From: Diabrotica undecimpunctata
Taxonomy: Eukaryota > Arthropoda > Insecta > Coleoptera > Chrysomelidae
Direction of reading: 5' to 3'
Length of the DNA: 64,000 nucleotides
NCBI RefSeq assembly: GCF_040954645.1
Contig: NC_092806.1
Location: forward strand, 25,817,644 to 25,881,643
Part shown: piece after piece, positions 21,377-31,619 of the stretch
Position numbering within the stretch: the stretch's first letter is position 1
Layout of the letters: every line of letters begins with the position of its first letter
The notes under the pieces: generated by a model
Databases searched by the model: none
Seen by the model: only the letters and a program-made list of their open reading frames with translations
Told to the model about the DNA's origin: nothing
Program-made: the position numbers and the translations under genes

Positions 21377-21739
21377 TTATGTTTGGTGTAATAAAGGTAC
21401 AAGTAAATTGTAGGATATGAAGATCAAAAGAAGTACAAACAGTTTATTTAACGATCCTTGGGCTAACAAACTAGTTTGTACTTTCTTTAACAAACCTTTG
21501 GAACCATGCTTCTTTGCTTCATCATAATAAGGATCAAATAAATAGACTACATCTTTCTTTTTGCTACTATACTTATTATTTGGTAAAGTGATACGGTATG
21601 GTAAGTAAGACGAGCTCTCCCGCCAACTTTGATTGATGTTAGAAATGGTAGAATTGATGGACTGTGATGCTTGACTGATTGGATTCAAGTGATAAATGAG
21701 ATATCGCTCAGGTATAGTGTGAGATACCGGTTGTGACAA
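21377..21739 (-). CDS. hypothetical 120-residue open frame
   Basis: An uninterrupted minus-strand frame from ATG to a stop. It is Ser-rich at the N-terminus (ISQASQSINSTISNINQSW), has a basic middle (YSSKKKDVVYLF, then KKHGSKGLLKKVQ), and has a hydrophobic C-terminal segment (LFVLLLIFISYNLLVPLL) that could span a membrane. I do not recognise it. It may be a random frame, an exon, or a piece of a mobile-element protein. Composition is somewhat more protein-like than the surrounding short frames. Confidence 0.2.
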   Translation of the reverse strand: MSQPVSHTIPERYLIYHLNPISQASQSINSTISNINQSWRESSSYLPYRITLPNNKYSSKKKDVVYLFDPYYDEAKKHGSKGLLKKVQTSLLAQGSLNKLFVLLLIFISYNLLVPLLHQT

Positions 21740-22104
21740 GATAAATGGCCATAAACACCAACAGTTTTATATTTTAATAATTCAGTGGGAATACATATCG
21801 ACATTAGATTGAAGCATTCTTAAAGGTTGAGAATATTATAGATGGATTAATATAAGCCTGAAAAGTAAAACGATCCTGATCAAAATAAAATGAATTAGAA
21901 ATACAGTAATGTTTAAAAAAAACAGTAAAAAGTTTTTGTTTAGAGTATTTGCCACTTAAACATTTCTTCTGAAGAAAACTGGACGTTGATATTTTTGCCG
22001 AGTCCAAATTTTTCATTAGCTCTGATTTAGAGAAATTTATATTTAAGTCTATTTTGTTGACAGGTTATATCTTTGCTTTTAAATAGCTTCTGGCATTTCT
22101 TTTG

Positions 22105-22222
22105 CGTTATGGCCATTATGGCTTTATGGAAAGCACTGCAGGAAATAGGATTACCAGAAAAAATGATCAATGTCATGAAAGTGATACGATCCGATGGAAT
22201 GAGTTCCATCGCAATTAAGTAA
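22105..22222 (+). pseudogene. short LINE reverse transcriptase fragment
   Basis: A plus-strand stretch reads LWKALQEIGLPEKMINVMKV followed by IRSDGMSS, matching the RT region after the A-box of RTE-like LINEs. It is cut off on both sides and followed by a TA repeat. Confidence 0.5.
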
Positions 22223-22234
22223 TGTTTATAAAAT

Positions 22235-22238
<4 letters not shown>

Positions 22239-22281
<43 letters not shown>
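22239..22281. repeat. (TA)n microsatellite
   Basis: About 43 bases of TA directly after the RT fragment. Confidence 0.95.
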
Positions 22282-22283
<2 letters not shown>

Positions 22284-22289
22284 ATATTA

Positions 22290-23058
22290 GTGAGCGTCAA
22301 TATAAACAAACAACACAGGTTATTAGGGTTGCAGTCAGAAAATTGGCCGGGATGTTAATGAAATACTCTTATGACTTTTTGTCTATCTTTCGGAATGGTT
22401 TTATTCCTTTTTCAAGACACTGTAATAAAAAAAAATGTAAATATTTATAAAATATCACAAATCTTCAGTGCAACTTACTAGTCGTTGAGATTATTTGTAA
22501 AAGCATAGACACTAAACATTAATAACACACACATAAAATATACAATAGTGAACAAAATACATTTTAAAATTCTTTAAAATTTAGGTACAGATAGTAAAAA
22601 TTTAGTTTGTCATCTTTTACTGTGTGTTTTAACTTTGACACATAGAGAACAAAAAGAAAAATCCCATGATTAAAAAGTAATTAGGTGTACTTAATATTAT
22701 ATTTCTTTTTAAGAAATACTAGAGGCCCATCTTAGGTGATTTTAATTTTTAAACCTATCTTAATGGTATGCAACATGTTATGCATATAAGTGTAATTTGT
22801 GTGGGTACAGGTAGATATTAATTTTATTTTGGATGTTTTTCCAGTAAGTAACAATAAATGTTGCTCAGTTTATCTATGTCTGACTTTTTATTGATGCAAG
22901 ATGTACTAGATTTTATGGAACACATTTCCAAGAAAACACGTTTTGAATGGTTCTTTTCCTTTGCCAAAATACAGGAGTCCTCGAAATTAAATTCAATGTT
23001 CTGTCAATGCACATGCATTTATTTTTTTGGTTTTTATATCGCTACGATGTGAAATCAC
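22290..23058. other. no gene recognised
   Basis: AT-rich without a supported gene. A 64-codon plus frame at 22858-23052 has no recognised motif. Confidence 0.3.
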
Positions 23059-23895
23059 CCTACTGTGAAAATTACGAGATGATTCTCCTATATATATTTT
23101 GTTACAATTATTACACGGTATAGAATAAACAACATTCGATGACTCCTGTATTGTGAAAGGATCTTTTGTTTTTGTGTATAACTTCGATACCGTTTTCACA
23201 TTTTTGGTTGTAATTTTTAAACCACTAACATTTTTGAAGATGTTCATTAGCTTCGGTGTCAAAACTGGAATGTAGGGTAGGCAACCATAAGTTATTTTAG
23301 ATGGTATCACTGATGTGTTCTGTGGCAATGTTAATTGTCGGACCTCATTGTTATGAAAATTTTGGTTGTCAGAAAAATACGAAGGAAAATCCATCTAAGT
23401 TTCCATCTAAGATGAAAACAAATTTGGTTTTGGCCCTGAAAACTAGGGTTATCAACTTGTCACACATCGAGTTCAGAGACAAGGGACTAAAAAAGCTGAG
23501 ATCTATATTACAAGAGAACTCCTATCCTATAAGGCTGTTAAATAAACTCATTTTCGGTTCTCCTTTTTCCTTCGCATTTTGTTGACAACCAAAATTTTCA
23601 TAACAATGAGGTCCGACAATTGACATTGACACAGAACACATCAGTGATACCATCTAAAATAACTTATGGTTGCCTACCCTACATTCCAGTTTTGACACCG
23701 AAGCTAATGAACATCTTCAAAAATGTTAGTGGTTTAAAAATTACAACCAAAAATGTGAAAACGGTATCGAAGTTATACACAAAAACAAAAGATCCTTTCA
23801 CAATACAGGAGTCATCGAATGTTGTTTATTCTATACCGTGTAATAATTGTAACAAAATATATATAGGGGAATCATCTCGTAATTTTCACAGTAGG
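23059..23895. mobile_element. Penelope-like element, inverted duplicate of the GIY-YIG domain
   Basis: The minus strand (23394-23059) and plus strand (about 23583-23895) carry near-identical copies of a C-terminal endonuclease region. It reads SNVVYSIPCNNCNKIYIGES, the GIY-YIG signature that Penelope-like retroelements carry after their reverse transcriptase, preceded by TVSKLYTKTKDPFTIQ. Between the arms the plus strand encodes the preceding part (ALKTRVINLSHIEFRDKGL, then LRSILQENSYP), which joins the plus copy after a frameshift. The plus copy is therefore the longer 5' side and the minus copy a shorter inverted partner. The arms are 23059-23387 and 23570-23895. Neither copy is intact. Confidence 0.75.
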
Positions 23896-24224
23896 ACGTT
23901 TTTTTCTGTTGTGTATCCTCTTTTCTTCCCTTCTCTTTGTGTGGTAATTCTCTACAGTTGTTCTAGTTCGTCAGGGAAGCATTTTTCTCTAAGCTTTATT
24001 TTTGTTCTTTTGTTGCAATTTTTTATTCATCGTCAAATCAATCATTTTTCAAGAGTATCAATCAATTTCTGTTCCTATTTCATCTTTTGTTGCTGTTTTC
24101 TTGTTTTTCTTTATTCTGGTCCAGTAGGACTCCATCTGTCTGGCCTTATTCTTTTACATTTTGATTCCTTAGCCTGTTGGTGATGCTTTCCGAGCATCGT
24201 TCTGCAATTGTTGCATCTATTAGG
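23896..24224. other. pyrimidine-rich stretch, no gene
   Basis: Strongly T/C-rich on the plus strand; apparent frames here continue from the Penelope fragment by chance. The last 100 bases already belong to the minus-strand LINE piece. Confidence 0.35.
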
Positions 24225-24780
24225 TTCTGCATATCTTCTATAAATTTTATTTTCGTTACTGGTGTTTAACATTCTAGCCCTAAATGTTAAGATCACTAGG
24301 CAATGATCTGAGTCTATGTTTGCGCTTCTATAACTTCTGCAGTTTATTACGCCTGTTCCATGACTTGAATCTATTAAGATGTAATTAATCTCACTCCATC
24401 TGGAGAGGTCCAGATTCTCCAGAATCTCATCCTTAATCCCTCATTGGTATTAAGGCAAAAAATATTTCCTTTAATATTGGGAGAAATTTTTGCATCTCTC
24501 AGCTTCTGCACATTTTCTATCCGTTTTATTTTCGTTACTGGTGTTTAAAATTCTAGCCCTGAATGTTAAGATCACTAGGCAATGATCTGAGTCTATGTTT
24601 GCGCCTCTATAACTTCTGCAGTTTATTACGTCTGTTCCATGACTTGAATCTATTAAGATGTAATTAATCTGACTAGTTGTTCTTCCATCTAGAGAGGTCC
24701 AGATTCTTCAGAATCTCATCCTTAATCCCTCATTGGTATTAAGGCAAAAAATGTTTCCTTTAATATTGGAAGACATTTTG
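24225..24780 (-). pseudogene. LINE endonuclease fragment, tandemly duplicated
   Basis: On the minus strand both units encode the end of an RTE-like endonuclease domain: QINYILIDSSHGT, VINCRSYRG/SANIDSDHCLVI (the SDH motif) and LTFRARMLNTSNENK. The two units are about 279 bp apart (for example TTTCGTTACT at 24251 and 24530) and over 90 percent alike by eye. They look like a local tandem duplication, not independent insertions. Both are broken. Confidence 0.65.
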
Positions 24781-24789
24781 ATTTCCTTT

Positions 24790-26216
24790 TAAAATGCGTA
24801 CAAAAACACTTTTCTTTTTGCAAATATTAACATTCCTAAGATTATTCATGTATAAAAAAATTAAAATATAAAAAAAAAAATAATTTTTGTCTTCTTCTAG
24901 AAACACGGGCAGCAGCGTTTTATGTCTAGCAGGAGGCAGTATAATAGCAATAATTGTTGATTTTAAGTCAACACGTTAAAAACGAATTATTTCATTCTCC
25001 CCATTACGTTGAATTTTTTATTTTTCCAATTTCTTGATATTATGCAAAGACCATTTACCTACAAAAAGGAGAAAAATGCCATACAAAAAAGGCATAATAT
25101 ATTTGGTATACCTATTCAAAAGTGCTATAATTAAATTTAGACGATTTTTATTGTTTTCGTTCTAAAGATTATCGTAAACCATATAATTCTCTTTTATGAT
25201 CTCCGTGTTAGAGTCATAATTGCTCGATTAGTATCGGCTCCAAAATTTCTTCTTCAGACAATCATAAAGCAGTCATTTGTCTCTTTTGTTCTTAAATCAT
25301 TCCTTTGTACCAAAGTTTAGTTCTTAAAAGTTCATATATGTACGGTGGCTAATTCCTAAATACTAAAATTACAATAAAATTGAAACTATGTGGGTGGTAA
25401 CTAAACCTATAAAATGAAGTGAAAGGATAACAGTGGAAATATAGTGGAATTAATGCTATTTAATGATAAACTTTGATTTTAATTTATATTATGATCCATC
25501 TTCATAAACACTAATTTTTTTTAAATAATATACTCAAGAAATTTTTACTTTATAGTAGGTTTTTTAAAGAATAAAACGTTTCACTTACCAATAAATTTCT
25601 CTGTAATTGAGAAAAGTTAAAATATATTTAATTAATTGTAACACAGCTATTATTTTAATATTGTCCGCCAAATCCTACGTATTAATAACAAATAATTGTT
25701 TTCAACCCACAGAACTCATTTTAAACTAGTTTTTAACTATCCCATATAATACCAGAGGTATTTACAACCGATTATAATCGAAAAAGGGGCGTAAGTCAAG
25801 GCTGTAAACTTTCTCCGTTTTACCATTATATTACATTTAAATAAATATTAACCAACATTTAAATTTAAAGTAATTCTTAAGACAGATTTCTTAAAATACA
25901 AAGATTTATTAACACAGCCCAAAAAAAAAATTTGTCTTGCTGCCGAAAAAAAATCAAATGATTTTGGTTAATTCATCTGTGCTGATTCCAAAAATACAAA
26001 CCTTTTCTTTGTATCAGCTCTAGTTTTTGAGATATAATATACTCATCAAATACTTAAATATTCTTACATTTCTGTATATTCCACCACTATAACTGCAATA
26101 CGCTTATAAACCAACTTAACAAATTCTAATACAAATACATAGTAATGACTTTTAATTAAAGTGTACTTTTTGGAAATGCCCAGTTTGATTTTGTTTGTTT
26201 TTGACAACTGAAAACC
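24790..26216. other. no gene recognised
   Basis: AT-rich, no open frame worth reporting and no repeat boundary that I could define. Confidence 0.4.
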
Positions 26217-27632
26217 ATGGCTTCTACAAGCAGGGGTTGTTGTGTGAATAACTCGGACGTTTTTTGCTACATATGTGGCGAGTACATTGTAAAGGAAAGT
26301 AGAAAGCCAGTTTGTGATTTTATAAAAAGGGCATATCAAGCCTATTTTGGTGTTTATTTAAAAGATCAAGATAAATCCTGGGCTCCACATGTAGTGTGCA
26401 AAACTTGTCTTGAAAACTTGCGACAGTGGACGAAAGAAAAACTAAAATGTTTAAAGTTTGGTGTACCAATGGTATGGAGGGGACCAAAAAATTATTTTGA
26501 CGATTTCTATTTCTGTCTTGTGAATATAAAGGGCATTAATCGTAACAATCGACATACGTGGACATATCCTAACGTGGATTCAGCAATAAGACCAATTCCA
26601 CATCAGCTTGAACAGATACTCATTCCAATATTTAGCTGTCTACCTACGTTACCAGAGGATAATGTCGAATTACCAGAGGATAATGTCGGTAATGTCGACT
26701 AATAGATTTGAGGAAGACGACAGTGATTTTGAAGAGGAGCCAACACGTCCTGAACTCTTTACTCAGGAAGAGCTAAGTGATCTTATCAGAGATTTGAACC
26801 TTCCAAAGGATTCTTCCGAGTTGCTTGCCTCCAGACTAAAGCAAAAGAATCTTCTTTACCCAGACACCAAAATTACATACTACCGTAATAGATAAAAAGA
26901 TCTTTTGCCTATTTTTCTCAGCAAAATGATATGGTTTCTTGTAATAATTTAAAGGACTGTTAGACAAAATGGGTATATCGGAATATACACCTGATCACTG
27001 GAGTCTTTTTATCGATAGTTTCAAACAATGTAGTTAACCAAGCATTAGTTAACCAAGAGAAAATAATATTACCTCCGTTACATATTAAACTAGGGCTGAT
27101 GAAACAATTTGTAAAGGCCCTAGACCAGAATCATCCTTGTTTTGGATACTTGTCCAGCAAATTCCCTGCACTTAGTAAAGAAAAATTGAAAGCCGGAATA
27201 TTTGATGGGCTTCAGATACGACAACTTATAAAAGATTCGCATTTTACAGAATCGATGACTGAAATTTAATGTAATGCATGGTGCTCTTTTGTGAAAGTTG
27301 TGCAAAATTTTCTTGGAAACAATAAATCGGAAAATTGCCGGGATATAGTGGAAGAAATGCTCAACAATTTGAACAAGCACGGTTGTCATATGAGTATTAA
27401 AATTCATTACCTCCACAGCCACTTAGACCGTTTCCCAGAAAATCTTGGTGACCTTAGTGAGGAACAAGGAAAACGCTTCCACCAAGATATTAAAACGATG
27501 GAAGAGAGGTATCAGGGGAGACGGGACTGTCACATGATGGCAGATTACTGCTAGAGTCTTCAAAGGGACCGTCCTTTTAAAGCCTTTGCAAGAAAATCAT
27601 ATACAAGGAAGTGTTTAGGTGACGCTGAATAG
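26217..27632 (+). pseudogene. broken member of an arthropod multicopy zinc-finger family
   Basis: The first frame (26217-26702) begins MASTSRGCCVNNSDVFCYIC and has two Cys pairs (FCYICGEY and VVCKTCLENLRQW), a ZAD-like zinc-binding head, then LKFGVPMVWRGPKNYFDD. After a shift the next frame (about 26608-26895) has ELSDLIRDLNLPKDSSELLA. Several shifts follow and a segment of roughly 300 bp expected from relatives is missing. From 27048 one frame runs to TAG at 27630-27632 with internal stops at 27267 and 27552: PPLHIKLGLMKQFVKALDQ, KLKAGIFDGLQIRQLI, LDRFPENLGDLSEEQGKRFH. I recognise this as a family present in many near-identical copies in insects, probably mobile-element derived. Its biochemical role is unknown to me. 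Confidence 0.7.
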
Positions 27633-27734
27633 CAGATTTGTGCTGCGATGCTGGTTAGGTTAGATGAAAAGTTAAGTTTTTTTGGCAGATATGTGTGATG
27701 ATTTTTGTAAGTACATTATTGTACAATAAATATC

Positions 27735-28870
27735 TTACTTTTTATTAGTGATTAACGCCTCTACGTTAAACATGACCAACCCATCTTAACCTATGCTCTT
27801 TCATCTTGGCAACAATTGATGCCACCCCTAGACTTCACCTTATATATTCATTCCTAATTTTATCCTTTTTTGTCACTTCACTCATCCATCTTAGGAGTTT
27901 TATTAACTCCACATGCATTCGTTGTTTCTTTTTCTTTTTAACTGCTCAACATTCAGTTCCGCACATCATATCTGATCTTATGGCTGCTTTATAGAGTTTT
28001 CATTCTAGCTTTATTGGATTTTTTTTGTAACAGAATACACCACTCGCTTCCTTTCACTTCATTCATCCAAGCCTATTTCTATTGCATGTATTTCCATATA
28101 TTTACCCATTACTCTGTAACACCGATCATTTCACCAACTATTACTTTTCACAATCATTTCACCATCCAAATGTATCATTCGGTTTATACTAACTCCATCT
28201 TTAAATAAACATTCAAAATACTATGTTTTTATCCTACTAAGTTTTAAACCTTTATCCTCAACAGCATGTTTCCAGTTTTTGTTCTAAGTTGTGTTCACTA
28301 TTTCCTAGTAACACTACATCACCATTATACATTAAGAACCATGGAATACTACTTTGTAGTTATGCTGTAGTTATGCTGTTATCAAGCTAGAATATCTTGG
28401 ACATATAATGCGAAACGATCATAGAGATATAACCTGCTGCAACTTATATTACAGGGAAAGGTCTACGGAAAGAGGGGACCAGGAAGAAGAAGAATATCAG
28501 GACTATTTCGAGCTGCGGTCAATAAAGTTAGAATTGCCTGCTTATAGTAGCCAACATCCGTAACGGATAGGCACCACAAGAAGAAGAATGATGCTGTTAT
28601 TTGTTATTTGGAGTGCCTACCACAGAATCTCCCAAGAAGTTCTATCATATGCTTTCTCAAGATCAATAAATACCATATGAGCGTTTGTTTCTTTATTCCT
28701 GTATTTTTCCATCAACTACCTTGTAACGAAAATTGCGTCTTTTATTGATCTGTCCTGCATACCGCCAAATTGATTATTATACTTCGGTTTCTTCAGCTAT
28801 CCGTCGGTCAATTACAATTTCCCATACTTTCATGGTGTGACTAAGTAGTTTATGGCCCTGTCTGGGCCAT
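27735..28870 (-). pseudogene. LINE reverse transcriptase remnant (family C), split
   Basis: On the minus strand 28870-28600 reads NNQFGGMQDRSIKDAIF, LMEKYRNKETNAHMVFIDL and EKAYDRTSWEIL, the RT fingers and palm. Below the inserted plus-strand LINE (28383-28590), 28370-27735 reads from a degenerate active-site box (LMYNGDVVLLGN, with YADD lost) to the C-terminal part (GWMKxKEASGVF, then RMHVELIKLLRWMSEVTKKD, KIRNEYIR, KEHRLRWVGHV). A few hundred bases of RT between them are missing. Many stops are present. Confidence 0.7.
28383..28590 (+). mobile_element. short family A LINE 3' fragment with 10-bp TSD
   Basis: A 208-bp plus-strand insertion encodes LEYLGHIMRND and RRRISGLFRAAVNKVRIA-like residues with frameshifts, and ends GGCACCACAAGAAGAAGA. 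ATGCTGTTAT occurs at both edges (28373-28382 and 28591-28600), a target-site duplication. It interrupts the minus-strand family C LINE. Confidence 0.7.
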
Positions 28871-29099
28871 TTATTTGACTGTCTTAGCATAATTTCTCAA
28901 AATGCAAAACACGACAGATCAAATATTAATACCAAGTTTGGCAGAAATGTTAGCCTCTCCTCTCCAATTCCGTCCATTATTAAATTTTAGAGAAGGTATT
29001 TCTGGCAACTTATATTCCTATGTCCTTTTGAATATGATTGTCTCATTTCCTACCTTTGTTAGTACATACCCACCTTAAACTCTTTTTTATACGTTATAT

Positions 29100-30540
29100 A
29101 TGTATATAACAACCAGAAAAGAGGTAAGTCGAATAGATTTAATAGAAGAAAGATATTCGATCTAACATTACTCACAACTTCTGACTGAAACAAAACCGCA
29201 GTTCACGAATATCATTACAACATATGAAGTAGAATACGACAATGATGATGAAATAGCAGTACAGAAAGCCAAAAATGCAATACCAAATCTAAAATATCGA
29301 AAGGCATGCAGACCACTAGGTGTCCCGAACGAATTATTAAAACACAGCCCACAAGTATTGCGGGAATTACTAGCGTATGTTTTCACTTTATTCTATAAAG
29401 TACATGACTTACCACCGGAGGGGACATATTAACAACGTCTGCAAAAAAGGAGATAGAATAAATTGTTAAAACTACAAACGGCTAAGTGTCATAAATTCAC
29501 ACTCAAGACGCTATGAAAAAATAACAAAAACTAAAATTAAAAAAAAAATAACAGATGTTGAAAAGCAAAATTGCTTTCGAGGAGGCAGATCCTGTATAGA
29601 AAGCATATTTTCTCTAAAGCAGGTTAAGATTAGCCCACAACCTTTTAACTGATGTAGTCTTTATAGATCTGACAAAGACATACAATAGTGTACCTCTTTC
29701 CACGTCTTAGGTAGCAATGAAAAAATTAAAAATAAACAAAAAAATATATAAAATCAGAACAGCTTTAAAAAAATTTGACGGTAAACATTAAAACTGGATA
29801 CAAATTAACTAAAAAAATTCCTATTAGTAAATGTCTATAGCGAGACAGCTGCATAGCACCTACACTCTTCAAAATATATCTAAATGAGGCGCTTTCAGTA
29901 TGGAAAAAAAATGCTGTAATATGGGCATCCCAATCAAAGACGAGAGATTGTATACGATACTCTTAGCTGACGAAGAATCCATTCTCTAAAGACGAGAGTG
30001 ATATAGACTATATGCTTAGAAAACTGGAAAAGGGGCCCCACACTAAGTGGCCTTCAATTAATATACAAAAAACCTAATACTAAGTTGCAGGATAAAAACC
30101 GGAAAGCCTACAAACTGAAATGGGAACGATAAAATTAACTGAAACCTTCAAATACTTGGGAATCCAAACAACATCAAAATCGGAGAGTGACGAAGAAATA
30201 AATTTCTAGTATTAACCAAACAAGATCAACCACTAGACAGCTACATAGACTATTGTGCAATAATAAAATAATAAAAGAAAATAAAAGAAGACATTATAAA
30301 ACAATAATAGAAATTATTGGGTTGTGCGGCGCCGATGTCTGGGAGATAAATCAAAGAAACAAATCAATAATTAAGGCCATGGAAATGGACTATTGAAGAT
30401 GATGTTGTTGGCTCACTCGACTTGATCGGGTGGGGAACATAGGCATTAGGGGAGAAATGGAAATTGACCTAGATATAACATACACTATCGAAGCCAAAAG
30501 ACTAAACTGGTATGTATGGAATTCTGAGCATAAAACTGGA
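29100..30540 (+). pseudogene. decayed LINE reverse transcriptase
   Basis: Scattered plus-strand blocks in changing frames follow the order of a LINE RT: NAIPNLKYRKACRPLGVPNE and LKHSPQVLRELLAYVFT, then KITDVEKQNCFRGGRSCIES, VFIDLTKTYNSVPLS, an area with the active site destroyed, ETFKYLGIQTTSKSESDEEI, IIGLCGADVWEINQRNKS and TIEAKRLNWYVWN. Many stops. The clade is uncertain; it may be related to the family C pieces. Confidence 0.6.
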
Positions 30541-30910
30541 TTATCCTGGATTATCAGTGATCTTTCACATGAATATTTCATTACAGGTCTTATGATTGAA
30601 TGGTAAAGTCTTATTTTCGTACAGCGGGGCACATTTTTATTATTTATATAGCTAGAACCAGCAACTATTGCCTCCTTTTATTCTGTTCTTAATCTTCTGC
30701 GTAATGTTCCGGTCAGAGGTGACCGTAGTTTCTAAAAATTTAAAATGATAAACCCCTTTTAAAAATGTACTGGCCAGTTAATAAGGGAGATAGGGAGTTT
30801 TCTCTTGTTCTAGCAACACAATATAATTTATTTGTAAAGTTTTTTACAATAATATATTAAACAAATTTGTGCATATATATTTGTGAAAAATTATCATCCA
30901 CCGTGCAATG

Positions 30911-31243
30911 TTAGTGTTTGCTTACAAATAATAAATATGAAACTAAAATGATTAGAGCAATAATATTAATCAAAATACTCTTTTTTTTTTGAAATCCTGT
31001 CCATACAATGATATAAGTCAACAATCCGGATGAAAATGATCCTAGAGTACTTTTGTTAATGGTGAAAAATCCAATTGCGGTGAGTTTGGGTCTTAAATAA
31101 GTGGACAGTTCGGCCATGTATAAAAGCTCATCACGAAGTCTACAAGGCAATAGGTCTGATTGAAGAATGTAGCAGGTTTTGATAAAACGGTATCCGCTAT
31201 TCTCCAGTCTATTGCTCAGAAGGACAAAAGTAACTATGTTAGT
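30911..31243 (-). CDS. gustatory-receptor-like gene 1, exon 2 (C-terminus)
   Basis: The exon is preceded on the minus strand by a pyrimidine-rich tract and TTGTAG acceptor, and begins ACTAACATAGTTACT in phase 0 (31243 downward). It encodes the end of TM6, an intracellular loop (CYILQSDLLPCRLRDELLYM), and TM7 with GFFTINKSTLGSFSSGLLTY followed by IIVWTGF. The position of TY and the final GF matches the family's TYxxxxxQF signature except that Gln is Gly. An A10 run then shifts the reading relative to gene 2. As read, the protein has a 20-odd-residue hydrophobic tail ending at 30911; with one A fewer it would stop at 30970-30972, like gene 2. It pairs best with exon 1 at 38012-38818. Confidence 0.85.
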   Translation of the reverse strand, partial: TNIVTFVLLSNRLENSGYRFIKTCYILQSDLLPCRLRDELLYMAELSTYLRPKLTAIGFFTINKSTLGSFSSGLLTYIIVWTGFQKKKSILINIIALIILVSYLLFVSKH

Positions 31244-31615
31244 CTACAAGAATAATAAATAATGATATTAGTCAAAATATATAAATAGTTAAGTTTAAGA
31301 AGCACATATTGATTTTGCATATATACTATCCTATTAATGATTACTTTAGCTATCTGGTAATGGTTACATTCATCTATTACTAAGTAAATCTGTTTTACTT
31401 TGATCGAATAAAAGGCAGATATCGAGCACAGTTTATTAATTAAATCTTGCCCAAGTACTTTCGCTTCCTAGAGTTGGAAAAAAGGAATGGAGAAACCTTA
31501 TTGGCACCTTTGGCTTGTGTTCAAGAGGTATTGTAATGAATTGTATGTTGTTTAATAATTTACCTATCATGAAATTGTTTTTAGTTTAAGAGGGTAGCTG
31601 CTGCCTTAAAAATAT
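31244..31615. other. start of receptor gene 1 intron region, no other gene
   Basis: Intronic side of the exon 2 acceptor. No additional coding signal before the DDE_3 transposon that fills the middle of the intron. Confidence 0.5.
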
Positions 31616-31619
31616 CACG

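Noticed and set aside
29168..29386. Minus-strand open frame of 72 codons
   Set aside because: Shadow of the plus-strand RT start (NAIPNLKYRKACRPLGVP).
30390..30632. Minus-strand open frame of 80 codons
   Set aside because: It overlaps plus-strand LINE RT blocks that match known motifs; the minus frame is a shadow.
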